Positions 18,922 through 28,404 of a stretch of DNA of 64,000 bases are shown here, piece after piece. This DNA comes from Marinomonas lutimaris (GTDB taxonomy: Bacteria > Pseudomonadota > Gammaproteobacteria > Pseudomonadales > Marinomonadaceae), in contig NZ_JAHLLW010000011.1 in the NCBI RefSeq assembly GCF_019426345.1, forward strand, positions 1 to 64,000, in the 5' to 3' direction. Position numbers and translations under genes: made by a program. The notes below the pieces were generated by a model. The model was not told the origin of the DNA. It saw only the letters and a program-made list of their open reading frames with translations, and did not search any database. The first letter of the stretch is position 1; every line of letters begins with the position of its first letter.

Positions 18922-19878
18922 CTACCGTTTCTTAAAAATCCCACTAGCAATAACGACACCGATGCTGACGAAGATGAGTCCGGCGATGGAGTAGCCTTCT
19001 AGGTGTTCGCCTAGTACAGGAATAGCGATGAGTGCGGCGAGTACTGGAGTGAAGGCGCCGATGGCGGCCATGTTTTCCGCACCGAGTTTTTGGATAGCAT
19101 AACCGTAGGAAAAGCCCGTCATGAGGCCGACGAGTAAGCTTTGCACGAGAATTTGTCCAGCCAACATGTCCCAAGAGGCATCAGCTAGTCCGCTAGAAGC
19201 TAGCCCACTTGCCCATAAAAACGCGAGAGCGATCAAGGATACTAAACCCATCAATGCCGTTGATACCAATGGAGGCAAACCTGCGATACGTAAACTGACG
19301 GTATACACCGCCCAAAAGAAGCTCGCAGCTAGCAGTAATAGATCACCTTTCCAGGTGTTTTCTGGCGCGGTTAGTAGTGACAAGCTGAATAAAACAATCA
19401 CGCCGATACAAACTAAGCTCAAGCCGATTTTGCGCGCTTGGCTGACTTTTTCTTGATAGAAAAGTACGGCTAATAAGGTAACAAAGAAAGGAAAGGCACC
19501 AAGAATTAACAAGCCAGCATGAGACGCAGGAGCGTATTTCAAACCTGTGGCACTGAGGTAGAAAAATGGCAGGCCTGCGCCACAAACAATACCTAACAAA
19601 AGTATGGGAGAAACCGCTTTTACTTGTGCTCTGGCTCGCCATAAAAAAGGAAACAGTAATAATGCTGGCGGAGAAAATCGCAAGATGCCCAAATCGAAAG
19701 CCGTCAAAGTATTGGTCATGCCGGCACGCATACTGACCAGCCAAGATGCCCAAATCAAAATACTCACAAAAGCAGCCAATAGACCAAGGCGAAAGCCCCA
19801 ACCTGTAGCGTATTGTTTGTATTTAGGCGGCTCTTGAGCGGATATTGATGATGTGTGTTGTGTGACTGTTTGGGGCAT
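18922..19878 (-). CDS. EamA/DMT family transporter
   Basis: A ten-segment inner-membrane exporter of the drug/metabolite transporter superfamily, about 318 residues. It has two EamA repeats with ASWLVSMRAGMTN near residue 46, PFFYLSATGLKYAPASHAG near residue 104 and LGAENMAAIGAFTPVLAALI near residue 265. GAGG lies five bases before the ATG at 19878, favouring it over the upstream GTG at 19884. It is divergent from an Lrp/AsnC regulator, an arrangement common for amino-acid exporters, so export of an amino acid under Lrp control is a reasonable guess. Confidence 0.85.
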   Translation of the reverse strand: MPQTVTQHTSSISAQEPPKYKQYATGWGFRLGLLAAFVSILIWASWLVSMRAGMTNTLTAFDLGILRFSPPALLLFPFLWRARAQVKAVSPILLLGIVCGAGLPFFYLSATGLKYAPASHAGLLILGAFPFFVTLLAVLFYQEKVSQARKIGLSLVCIGVIVLFSLSLLTAPENTWKGDLLLLAASFFWAVYTVSLRIAGLPPLVSTALMGLVSLIALAFLWASGLASSGLADASWDMLAGQILVQSLLVGLMTGFSYGYAIQKLGAENMAAIGAFTPVLAALIAIPVLGEHLEGYSIAGLIFVSIGVVIASGIFKKR

Positions 19879-20014
19879 AACCACCTCGCGGGAAATCGAT
19901 AGCTTTATTATCTGCTCTCATCCGCGAGCATGTCCTTGCTATTTACCCTCAAGAAAGGCTACTTTTTAGCATATAACACTCAATTCAATTCTATAAATTA
20001 CTAAGTGTGCCAAT

Positions 20015-20476
20015 ATGGATAAAACAGACCTAGATATTCTCTCTCATCTGCAATCAGACGGACGCCTGACCAACGTCGCATTAGCGGAGGAGATTCACCT
20101 ATCGCCCTCGCCTTGTTTACGTCGCGTGAAGCAATTGGAAGACACTGGTGTGATCGAGGGTTATCACGCACGTATCGATCGTCAAAAAGCCGGATTTTCC
20201 ATGACGGTGTTTGTGGAAGTGCGTTTGAAGAGCCATGCTGGCGATAAACATATTGTGTTTGAGAAGGCGATTTTAGAGATGGAAGACATTATCAGCGCGC
20301 ATCTTGTGTCTGGCATTGCGGATTATCGATTAGAGGTGGTGGCAATGGATTTACCAGACTATGAGCGTATTCTAAAAGCCTTACAGTCCTTACCTCATGT
20401 AAAAGACATTCAAAGCCATTTTGCTATTCGCTCGGTCAAAACGGCGGCGCCATTGCCATTAAAAAGAATGGCTTAA
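20015..20476 (+). CDS. Lrp/AsnC family transcriptional regulator
   Basis: A 153-residue feast/famine regulator. It has an N-terminal helix-turn-helix (residues about 5-50: LDILSHLQSDGRLTNVALAE, then LSPSPCLRRVKQLEDTGVI) and a C-terminal RAM ligand-binding domain with AHLVSGIADYRLEVVAMDL. It probably senses an amino acid and controls the divergent EamA transporter across the 136-bp shared promoter region. Specificity cannot be read from sequence. Confidence 0.92.
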   Translation: MDKTDLDILSHLQSDGRLTNVALAEEIHLSPSPCLRRVKQLEDTGVIEGYHARIDRQKAGFSMTVFVEVRLKSHAGDKHIVFEKAILEMEDIISAHLVSGIADYRLEVVAMDLPDYERILKALQSLPHVKDIQSHFAIRSVKTAAPLPLKRMA

Positions 20477-20502
20477 TCGACTTACCTCAGACTATAAATG
20501 AA

Positions 20503-20532
20503 AAAACCGCTTATCTTTCGATAAACGGTTTT
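20503..20532. terminator. Bidirectional terminator between Lrp regulator and chemoreceptor
   Basis: AAAACCGCTTATC/GATAAACGGTTTT stem with a TTTC loop, A-rich before and T-rich after, between two convergent genes. Confidence 0.82.
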
Positions 20533-20553
20533 AGTTTACGTTACGCGGTAGAC

Positions 20554-22167
20554 CTAAACTTTAAAGCTTCCAACTTGGTGATCAAGGTTTTTATACAGCT
20601 TAGTAATGTCTTTGGACTGCTGTTGGATAAGATCCGATACAGACTGAACAGAATCAGTTTGGTCTTTCAACGACACCATGTTTTGGTTGATGTCATTAGC
20701 AACAATTGATTGCTCTTCTGTTGCTTGTGCCGTTTGCGCTGCCATCTCTTGAACCTTCGCAAAGGATTCCTGCAAACTATTGAACACCTTGGTTACTTCG
20801 TCAAAATTCTCCACAGTAAACCCAGCGTTATCACGGCTGTTCTGTATCGCTTTAGACGACTCAGACACATTAATCTTAAGTTGCTCAATCATGCCTTCAA
20901 TTTCATTGGTGCTGTCTTGGGTACGCGTTGCTAGGGTACGAACCTCATCGGCGACCACTGCGAAACCACGACCTTGCTCGCCAGCACGCGCGGCTTCAAT
21001 TGCGGCGTTCAATGCTAGCAAGTTGGTTTGTTCTGCAATGTTGCGAATCACTTCTAAGACAGAGGCTATGTTCTCAGAACTCTTTTGTAATTCATCAGAG
21101 CGGCCTAGTGCCAACTCTATATCAGAAACCAGTTCAGTAATCGCGTGCTGTGATTTATTGACTGCAGTCATACCATTTTGCGTCAAACTATTAGAAGTCT
21201 TCGCTTCTTCTGCAGTATCACGTGCTACCGTCGCCATTTGTTGGTTAGACATGTCCATTTCATGACCAGCGCTAACAATAGAGGCAGAGGCATTCGCTAA
21301 TGCGGTCGTAATTCCAGAAGTTTTCATTGCGACGCTATTTAACTGACCTGTCATTTCTCCCAACGCATCAGACTGTTTATGAATATTAGCAATAATAACT
21401 CTTAGGCGACCGACAAAATCGTTAAATTCATTAGCAAGATCCCCCAATTCATCTTTAGTAGAAAATTCGATACGTTGAGTTAAATCGCCGTCGCCTTCCG
21501 ATATTTCACGAATACGCTGTCCTAAATAACGCACTTGGTGAGCCAAGGTTTTAGGCGTTTTATAACTAAACCAAACGGCAATCAGCAAACCTATCGCAAC
21601 AATAACAATGGCAACTTTTTCAAACGCTTTTTCTTCTTCTATTATGGCTTTTTTAGACATTTCTGCATGGTTATTTACCGCTTCGCCCGCTTTATCGAGG
21701 ATACCTCTTAAAGCGCTAAAGTCTGCATTGGCTTTTTGCTCAGCGGCAGTAAAAGTTGAAGCATTTTTGTCTAATGCAACAAAGGCGTTAGAAGAGTTTA
21801 ACCAAGTCGTAAAGGCTTTATCAAAGTCGCCCAGTGAATTATAAATCTGAGGTTCGGCGGATAAGTACTGACGAAATAAATTAAAACGATCTTTTACTTG
21901 TTGGGCATTTTCAACACGATCCTTTTCTTCGTCATCAAGCTTGCCCACACCAACCACAATACGTTGCTCAGCAAGCTTAGCTTGATAAAGATCTCGGTCC
22001 GCATTCAGAATAACTGCAGAGGCTTTTCCGTAAGAATCTGCTTGCGCATTAAGAGCAGCGCCTAACTGATTAACGATATACACCATTGAAGCTAAGGCCA
22101 CAATAAAGGTAATACTCATCACAAGAACGGGTAAAGAGCTTTTCACCCTGATGGAATTAAAACGCAT
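20554..22167 (-). CDS. Methyl-accepting chemotaxis protein
   Basis: A chemoreceptor of about 537 residues. Membrane segment 1 (about residues 12-32) is followed by a four-helix-bundle type periplasmic sensor rich in Ala/Lys, membrane segment 2 (about residues 185-205), a HAMP domain and a cytoplasmic signalling domain. The last carries the invariant hairpin tip [20 protein letters not shown] and [21 protein letters not shown] seven bases upstream supports the ATG at 22167; the longer TTG start would place that site inside the gene. The ligand is unknown. No CheW-binding pentapeptide for CheR is evident at the C-terminus. Confidence 0.93.
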   Translation of the reverse strand: MRFNSIRVKSSLPVLVMSITFIVALASMVYIVNQLGAALNAQADSYGKASAVILNADRDLYQAKLAEQRIVVGVGKLDDEEKDRVENAQQVKDRFNLFRQYLSAEPQIYNSLGDFDKAFTTWLNSSNAFVALDKNASTFTAAEQKANADFSALRGILDKAGEAVNNHAEMSKKAIIEEEKAFEKVAIVIVAIGLLIAVWFSYKTPKTLAHQVRYLGQRIREISEGDGDLTQRIEFSTKDELGDLANEFNDFVGRLRVIIANIHKQSDALGEMTGQLNSVAMKTSGITTALANASASIVSAGHEMDMSNQQMATVARDTAEEAKTSNSLTQNGMTAVNKSQHAITELVSDIELALGRSDELQKSSENIASVLEVIRNIAEQTNLLALNAAIEAARAGEQGRGFAVVADEVRTLATRTQDSTNEIEGMIEQLKINVSESSKAIQNSRDNAGFTVENFDEVTKVFNSLQESFAKVQEMAAQTAQATEEQSIVANDINQNMVSLKDQTDSVQSVSDLIQQQSKDITKLYKNLDHQVGSFKV

Positions 22168-22443
22168 AATATTGTCTCCTAACAAAAATCACCGTGTCTA
22201 ATGTATAACTCATAGTAGAGTGGTTTTGTACGATGAATCAATTCGATGTAACAATTACCTACATTTATACTGCATTTAATAACTTATAAATACTATCCTG
22301 TTGATATAGCTCAACAACATTAACATTAGACTTAATTAAAGATAGGTGACTGACCTTTGCCTTTATCAATAACATCAAGTAAAACAAAGTAATAAAGAGG
22401 ACAATGGGTGCATACGAATCTATGAAAAGAGCAACGCGATAAC

Positions 22444-23769
22444 ATGACTTTCCCAACATTCAAAGCCAAACTCGCCCTAGCAGCTTGGTTAGAAACGCAT
22501 ACCGAGTTTCGATTGTCGACTCACGCAAGCGACCTAACTAGTGCGCTAAAAGAACTAGAAGCATCACCTAAATCCACCAGCTATCTAGCTCAGTTTACAC
22601 AGCTAAAGCGTTACTTTAATCGTGGAATTTTAGGGTTGCTGATCGTTTCTTTGTTGCTGGGTTTTATGGCTGTGCCACCCGCTTTTGCGACAGGCCAATC
22701 CAATCAGGTGAATATTTTTTGGTTGTTCATTATCTTGCTGGGATTTCATGCGCTAAATTTTGTCGTTTGGTTTGTTACCATGATAGCCACCATGAAACAA
22801 CACACAGAAAGTAAAGGTATATTGTTAAACCTGCTGATTTTTCTTAATCGTAAGATAAGTAAGCACTCACATATAAACACAGATGTGAGTGCGGCTTACA
22901 TCCATTGGCAATGCCCTGCTCATTCGAATAAATGGTTAATCAGCAGTCTTTCTCATGGTGCATGGGGCTGTTATTTATTGGCAGGTTGGGCCATGACTCT
23001 GCTTTTGCTACTGACCAATCAAGTCAACTTTGTCTGGGAAACCACGCTATTAAGCGACGATGCTTTTATTCAACTGACGCAAACGCTCAGCGCTATTCCA
23101 CAGTGGTTTGGTATTGCTCTTCCTAACCAATTAGACATTCTCGCCAGTCGCGTCGATCTTATTTCACAAACCGCTGCCACCAGACAGCATTGGGCGAACT
23201 TTCTACTCGCAAGTATTTTTATATACGGCGTGCTGCCGAGGCTAATTTTTACCGCCATCTGTTTGGGGATGTACCACTTTAAGCGATCTATTCAGCCTCT
23301 CAGTACGCAAGAAAAAATCATTCAGAATCGTTATCGCCAACAGGAAAGCCAGAGCCGCAATATCTTAGATGCAGACCATCATAAAGCCTCTCGCTCGCCG
23401 ATGAATTCGGACGGTACAAATAATGATACTCTTGCAAACAGCGCCTTTTCTCAACATTGGGCTTTATTTGAATGGAGTCATGCTAAACCTGATTATTTAA
23501 ATACTGCGCGTTCTGTCTCGCTACTAAACAGCCGAGAAGAACAAGATCAATTTTTAGCCTCATCCAAGGAAGAGCCTATTTATATTTTAGTCAACGCTGA
23601 ACAAAGCCCAGATCGCGGCACACGACGATTTTTCACCCAAGCCAGCAAGGCGTACTCGACTTTGACCATGGTCATTGCAGAGCAAGGCAAGGCTAAATTT
23701 ATCGAAGATTGGCAACGCCTAGCCAAAGAAGCGCACATTTACTCTACCCAACTCAAGCATAAGGACTAA
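22444..23769 (+). CDS. DUF2868 family membrane protein
   Basis: A 441-residue protein with four hydrophobic segments (about residues 63-82, 93-116, 172-192, 258-280) and a soluble C-terminal half. It is followed after 3 bp by a GTPase/DUF3482 gene; this pair is conserved in Pseudomonas and relatives, where both are uncharacterised. I assign DUF2868 from this pairing, size and topology rather than a strong motif. The C-terminal part (ILVNAEQSPDRGTRRFF) may contact the GTPase. Function unknown; a membrane-anchored regulatory complex is possible. Confidence 0.75.
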   Translation: MTFPTFKAKLALAAWLETHTEFRLSTHASDLTSALKELEASPKSTSYLAQFTQLKRYFNRGILGLLIVSLLLGFMAVPPAFATGQSNQVNIFWLFIILLGFHALNFVVWFVTMIATMKQHTESKGILLNLLIFLNRKISKHSHINTDVSAAYIHWQCPAHSNKWLISSLSHGAWGCYLLAGWAMTLLLLLTNQVNFVWETTLLSDDAFIQLTQTLSAIPQWFGIALPNQLDILASRVDLISQTAATRQHWANFLLASIFIYGVLPRLIFTAICLGMYHFKRSIQPLSTQEKIIQNRYRQQESQSRNILDADHHKASRSPMNSDGTNNDTLANSAFSQHWALFEWSHAKPDYLNTARSVSLLNSREEQDQFLASSKEEPIYILVNAEQSPDRGTRRFFTQASKAYSTLTMVIAEQGKAKFIEDWQRLAKEAHIYSTQLKHKD

Positions 23770-23772
23770 GCC

Positions 23773-25149
23773 GTGTCGATATCTCTCTTGGTCGTTGGCC
23801 ACGCAAACACAGGCAAAACCTCGCTGATCCGTACCTTGTTGCGTAAGCAAGACTTTGGTGAAGTAAGCGATAGAGCTGGAACCACTCGCCACGTTGAAAG
23901 TGTGAAAATCAAAATTGGCCAACAATCCGTTATCACCTTAACCGACACACCCGGTTTTGAAGATTCCATTGGCCTTTGGCAAATCCGCCATTCAGAAGCA
24001 TTCCGATCTTACCAAGGCGCAGACTGGTTACAGCCATTTTGTGAAAGCCACTTTGCACAAGACGAGTTTGAGCAAGAAGCGAAAATCCTTAAGCAATTAA
24101 CCAAGGCAGATATCATCTTATACGTGATTGATATTCGCCAGGCACCTCTCGGCAAGTATCTAGATGAACTGGCGTTATTGGCCAGCGCGAATAAACCCAT
24201 TATTCCTATCCTGAATTTTAGCGCGTCGCCAAGTGCTCATCTAGAAGCTTGGCGTAAAGTCTTAGCAGAACGCCATTTGCATGCGGTGATAAAATACGAC
24301 ACGGTGGCTTTTTATTTCGAGGATGAAAAACGTCTATATCAAAGTATTCAAAGCCTGATGCCGGAAGATTATGACGCCATCAAACACCTAATTGAATCAC
24401 GAGAAGAAGCCGCACAATTACGCCTTACTATGGCGGCGAATCAATTAGCCGAATTAATACTAAAAGCGGCTTGTACTCGCATTGAGTGCTCAAACTACCC
24501 GCCAACAGTCAGCGAGTCATCAGCTTTCGAAGGTAAGATTCGAACATTGGAAAGCCGTTATATCGCCGGATTATTGCGCCTTTATGAGTTTCAAGAAGAA
24601 GACTTAAAAGCCACACCACTGGCGATTAAAAATGATCGCTGGCAACAAGATATTTTTGATGCCGATACATTAAAAGAATGGGGAATAGAAACCAGTACCA
24701 GCGCATTAACTGGCGCGGCAATTGGCGCTGGTATTGATGTGATGTCGGCAGGTTTAACACTAGGCACCGCGACGACAATTGGCGCTATTTTAGGTGCCAC
24801 ATGGAAAACAGGCCAACATTACAAAGACACACTAAAAAGCAAATTTACCAAGCGCTATTATCTGTGTCTTGATAAAGCTACGTTAACGCTTTTATGTCTT
24901 CGTGGTTTAACGGTGATTCACCATTTACATCAGCGTGGTCATGCTTCTCAGCAAGCTTACGAACTTGCTAATCAAGCCCAAGACGATGATCTGATTGACC
25001 AAATTAAACCTTATTGGAAACAAGCTCAACAACACCCAGAATGGGAAAAGCAAAGTTTGCCAGATACCCACTCAAGTAAACAAGGCTTACAAACCGTACT
25101 AGAAAAAATCCTTAACTCAGATAAAAGCTCTAATAAGAATCAAAGCTAG
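23773..25149 (+). CDS. GTPase with DUF3482 domain
   Basis: A 458-residue protein starting at GTG, with AAGGA nine bases before. The N-terminal TrmE-Era-like G domain has G1 GHANTGKTS (residues 8-16), G2 AGTTRHVE, G3 DTPGFED and a long insertion. The C-terminal half has a glycine-rich hydrophobic stretch (GAAIGAGIDVMSAGLTLGTA, about residues 315-334) typical of the DUF3482 membrane-associating region. Together with the preceding DUF2868 gene it forms a two-gene operon ending convergently with plsC (4-bp overlap). The cellular role is not known. Confidence 0.85.
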   Translation: MSISLLVVGHANTGKTSLIRTLLRKQDFGEVSDRAGTTRHVESVKIKIGQQSVITLTDTPGFEDSIGLWQIRHSEAFRSYQGADWLQPFCESHFAQDEFEQEAKILKQLTKADIILYVIDIRQAPLGKYLDELALLASANKPIIPILNFSASPSAHLEAWRKVLAERHLHAVIKYDTVAFYFEDEKRLYQSIQSLMPEDYDAIKHLIESREEAAQLRLTMAANQLAELILKAACTRIECSNYPPTVSESSAFEGKIRTLESRYIAGLLRLYEFQEEDLKATPLAIKNDRWQQDIFDADTLKEWGIETSTSALTGAAIGAGIDVMSAGLTLGTATTIGAILGATWKTGQHYKDTLKSKFTKRYYLCLDKATLTLLCLRGLTVIHHLHQRGHASQQAYELANQAQDDDLIDQIKPYWKQAQQHPEWEKQSLPDTHSSKQGLQTVLEKILNSDKSSNKNQS

Positions 25150-25871
25150 TTTTGTTGATTCAGAAGTTCCTGATCCAAACGCAACTGTGTTTCATGCATC
25201 TGCTTTTCACAAGTCTCTAACAGATTCATGACATCACTTTCATGTAGCCCTGTTGTGTCTATTGGCGGCAACATTTCAACAATGACTTTGCCATTATCCC
25301 AGCGATTCAAACCCACTTGCCCATGCGTACTGCTGCACACAACGGGGACAACAGGAACACCCGCTTGTACAGCAGCATGAAAAGCACCACGTTTAAAGGG
25401 TAACCAACCACGCCCTCGACTGCGTGTACCCTCAGGAAACATCCAAATAGATAAGCCAGTTTTTTTCATGCTAAAGACAATTTGATCTATGGTGGCAAGC
25501 GCCTGTTTACGATTTTCTCGATTTATCAAAAAATTACCACTGGCCCAATACAAAGCGCCAAAGAAAGGAATCCAACGTAAGCTGGTTTTACCTACTGTCA
25601 CCACGCCTTTGGGAACGACGACAGCCAAGGTAAACAAATCAAAATTATTTTGATGGTTAGCAACGTAAACAGCTTGGGGAATATTTTTTGCAGATTCGGC
25701 CACTCGACCTTCGACCGATAACCCAAACAGAGGGCCAATTTGGGCAAACACTCGACCTAAATAGTACACGCGATTTTTAGACCATAAGGTAAGCAGACAA
25801 AACACAATACCTAATAGTGTTACGCCTACCACCAACAATAATAGCAATGCCATCCGTATCAAAAGCAACAT
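25146..25871 (-). CDS. plsC: 1-acyl-sn-glycerol-3-phosphate acyltransferase
   Basis: PlsC acylates lysophosphatidic acid to phosphatidic acid at the inner membrane. The 241-residue protein has an N-terminal membrane segment (residues about 4-30), the catalytic H-x4-D motif in VANHQNNFDLF (about residue 72), and the acceptor motifs FPEGTRSRGRG and VPVVPV. These are standard for the LPLAT/AGPAT family. Its end overlaps the convergent GTPase gene by four bases. Confidence 0.92.
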   Translation of the reverse strand: MLLLIRMALLLLLVVGVTLLGIVFCLLTLWSKNRVYYLGRVFAQIGPLFGLSVEGRVAESAKNIPQAVYVANHQNNFDLFTLAVVVPKGVVTVGKTSLRWIPFFGALYWASGNFLINRENRKQALATIDQIVFSMKKTGLSIWMFPEGTRSRGRGWLPFKRGAFHAAVQAGVPVVPVVCSSTHGQVGLNRWDNGKVIVEMLPPIDTTGLHESDVMNLLETCEKQMHETQLRLDQELLNQQN

Positions 25872-25922
25872 ATTGGAATAACCTCACGTTAGCGGCGTGT
25901 AAGATTGATCTCTTATTGTCAT

Positions 25923-28229
25923 TTATCGTTTATGAAAAGCTTCACGCCATTTAAAGAACTCTTCTGCAACCAAAGGCTTAGAGAAAAAATAGCCTTGTAT
26001 TTTATCACAATGATATTGTCTTAAAAGCGCCGTTCCCTCCGCATTCTCAGCGCCTTCAGCGGTTACCTGAAAGCCCAAACTGTGAGACAGCTCAATGGTC
26101 GCCTTGGTAATAAACTCGTCGCCTTTATTGCTATCAATAAATTGGATAAAAGCTCGATCGATTTTTACTTCATTCACCGGTAACTCACGCAAATAAGCTA
26201 ATGATGACTGTCCCGTACCAAAATCATCAATAGCAAGGTGAACGCCCATTTCTTGCAAAGCCTTCAAGACATTAATAACTTTCGCTCGATCTTTCATTAC
26301 GGCACTTTCTGTGACTTCTAGCGCCAAAGCACGAGTTGGTAAACGATTCGCTAGCAATGCTTCAGACACAATAAATGGCAATTGTTCGTCTAACAGATCA
26401 TGAGCAGATAAATTGACTGCTACACGTATCTCAAGCCCTTCTGCCCACCATTTACTCAGTTGGGACAACACAGTATTCAGCACCCATTTTGTTAACTGTT
26501 GGATGCTGCCAGCGTGTTCTAACAAAGAAATAAACTCATCGGGTGGAAGAAAACCTAATTCGGGATGAATCCAGCGAATCAAAGCTTCAGCTTCATTGCA
26601 ATCATTATCTGCTAAACCCACTTTAGGTTGATAAACAACAAACAGTTGGTTGCTCTTCAACGCACTAGGCAGATCTCGGATAATTGTCAGCTGACGACGG
26701 TGGTTTTCATCCTGACCGACTTCATAAAAAACACATAACTCGCTTGATTCTCGTGCTTCATCAGCCACAATATCCAAGCGGCGCATGGCGCTATTTACAC
26801 TGGCCGTAGCATGTTCAAATGGCAATATAGCAATACTAATATCAAGACGAATTCCAGAGCCTTTTTCTACTTCAAACTCTTCACTAAACAGACATTTTAA
26901 ATCGCTACAATCTTGCTCAGTTATTGGACGACCAAAAATCAGCAAAAACTTATCACCGCTTAATCGAGCCAACATATTGGCATCATGCCCCCATGTTTGA
27001 AGACGTTCCGCCACTTTTGAAAGCAAGGCATTGCCGACATCAAATCCCAACATATTATTGATATCTTTAAAGTGACGAATATTAACAAGCACTAAACCAC
27101 CCTGTTCTTTGGGTAATGTGTCGCTTAAATACTGCTCTACTGCACTCTGATTGAACAAACCTGTGAGCTGATCATGGGAAGCTCGATAGGTCAGCTCTTC
27201 TTCCCTATTAATAATCGAGTCTTGCATTGTCTTCATGGTATGGGATAAAACGCCAAATTCGCCAACCATACTCGGCGCACTAATTTTTTCTTTATTACCA
27301 CCCTGACCAATTTGCTTGGCGTAGTCGACCAAACGGCTAATCGGCTGAGTCATATTTCGGGCAAGAGCAATACCAAAAAGCAGCGCCAGCGCCAGCGCAC
27401 CAGTAAAGATCAAAACTAACTGGTTACGAGTGTTGTTGTAACTCTGTAGCCAAGGACCGTAAGGCAGATGAATAATGCCCCATTGATTTGGCATCCCAAG
27501 ATCTACACCGAGCGATAGATACTTTTCATCATTAGAAAAAACGGGAGATTTAAGAATACTTTCAACGTTACCAATATCCTTCAGTAGAGCATCTTTCTCT
27601 TCTAACGGCAGGGTCGATCCACCAGAAAGAGAGTGTTCATTATCAACTTCATAGACAAAACTGATGTCTAATCCTGTGACATTTTTAATCTGCTCAGCCA
27701 AAGCTTGATCTAGCAAAAAAGCCATCCCAACCCACGCCACTACATTGGGTGCTTTTATAGGCACCAAAACCAGCTGATAAGCACGATTATCAAAGGCAAT
27801 CATAGTACTGATGGATGAACCACCTGAACGACGTGCGGCAAAAACTAGCTCTGCAATCGTATTGTTAATATTCAGCTCTTGAGTGGCCGTAATCAATTCA
27901 CCTTGAGGGGAAACAAGAAGTGAGATATCCGCGTTTATTCGCGCACCATGATTTTGTAAAACAGAACGAATTGTGCCGGTTTCTCTGGTCGCTACCGCTT
28001 GCTTAAAACCAAAGTCAGAGGTCAATATTTCAACGCCTTTGGTTAACTGTTCTGCGCGTGCTTCTAAAAATAAATCGAAGACATTGCGTGATACGTCGAT
28101 GGAATGAACGCCTTGCCTGTAGTTATCCTCTTTTAGAGACGACAATACAGCTAACGCCGTTCCTAATTGAACCAGCGCAAGCAACACTAAGACAAACATA
28201 ATGAGTCGTGCTTGAAAGCTTTTTAACAC
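25923..28229 (-). CDS. Membrane GGDEF-EAL protein, probable c-di-GMP phosphodiesterase
   Basis: A 768-residue c-di-GMP enzyme. Order: membrane segment (about 8-30), extracytoplasmic Cache-like sensor (about 35-265), membrane segment (about 270-290), HAMP (about 291-345), GGDEF (about 350-500), EAL (about 515-765). The GGDEF site reads SGDKF at 424-428, so cyclase activity is probably lost. The EAL site is intact: E548-A-L550, NLSAHD, EVTES, DDFGTG at 668-673, KIDRAF and AEGAE. The start is GTG after AGAGG. Most likely it degrades c-di-GMP in response to an external cue, with the GGDEF as possible GTP sensor. Confidence 0.9.
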   Translation of the reverse strand: MLKSFQARLIMFVLVLLALVQLGTALAVLSSLKEDNYRQGVHSIDVSRNVFDLFLEARAEQLTKGVEILTSDFGFKQAVATRETGTIRSVLQNHGARINADISLLVSPQGELITATQELNINNTIAELVFAARRSGGSSISTMIAFDNRAYQLVLVPIKAPNVVAWVGMAFLLDQALAEQIKNVTGLDISFVYEVDNEHSLSGGSTLPLEEKDALLKDIGNVESILKSPVFSNDEKYLSLGVDLGMPNQWGIIHLPYGPWLQSYNNTRNQLVLIFTGALALALLFGIALARNMTQPISRLVDYAKQIGQGGNKEKISAPSMVGEFGVLSHTMKTMQDSIINREEELTYRASHDQLTGLFNQSAVEQYLSDTLPKEQGGLVLVNIRHFKDINNMLGFDVGNALLSKVAERLQTWGHDANMLARLSGDKFLLIFGRPITEQDCSDLKCLFSEEFEVEKGSGIRLDISIAILPFEHATASVNSAMRRLDIVADEARESSELCVFYEVGQDENHRRQLTIIRDLPSALKSNQLFVVYQPKVGLADNDCNEAEALIRWIHPELGFLPPDEFISLLEHAGSIQQLTKWVLNTVLSQLSKWWAEGLEIRVAVNLSAHDLLDEQLPFIVSEALLANRLPTRALALEVTESAVMKDRAKVINVLKALQEMGVHLAIDDFGTGQSSLAYLRELPVNEVKIDRAFIQFIDSNKGDEFITKATIELSHSLGFQVTAEGAENAEGTALLRQYHCDKIQGYFFSKPLVAEEFFKWREAFHKR

Positions 28230-28365
28230 CTTAAAACCTCTTTAATGCTAATGACCTAGCCTGCTTAGCTTAAATTCCAAAAACACAACGGATGATCAAG
28301 AATAATAGGGCTTATAACATGTTTATGCTATATCAGACCTAATACACTTGTATATCAACAAAAAT

Positions 28366-28377
28366 TAACTTAAGTTA
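28366..28377. promoter_or_regulatory. Palindrome upstream of psuK
   Basis: TAACTTAAGTTA is a perfect 12-bp palindrome 27 bp before the psuK start in an AT-rich promoter region. It might be an operator; short AT-rich palindromes can occur by chance. Confidence 0.3.
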
Positions 28378-28404
28378 TTTTTTTAAACTTCTGTTAGTGG
28401 CCAT

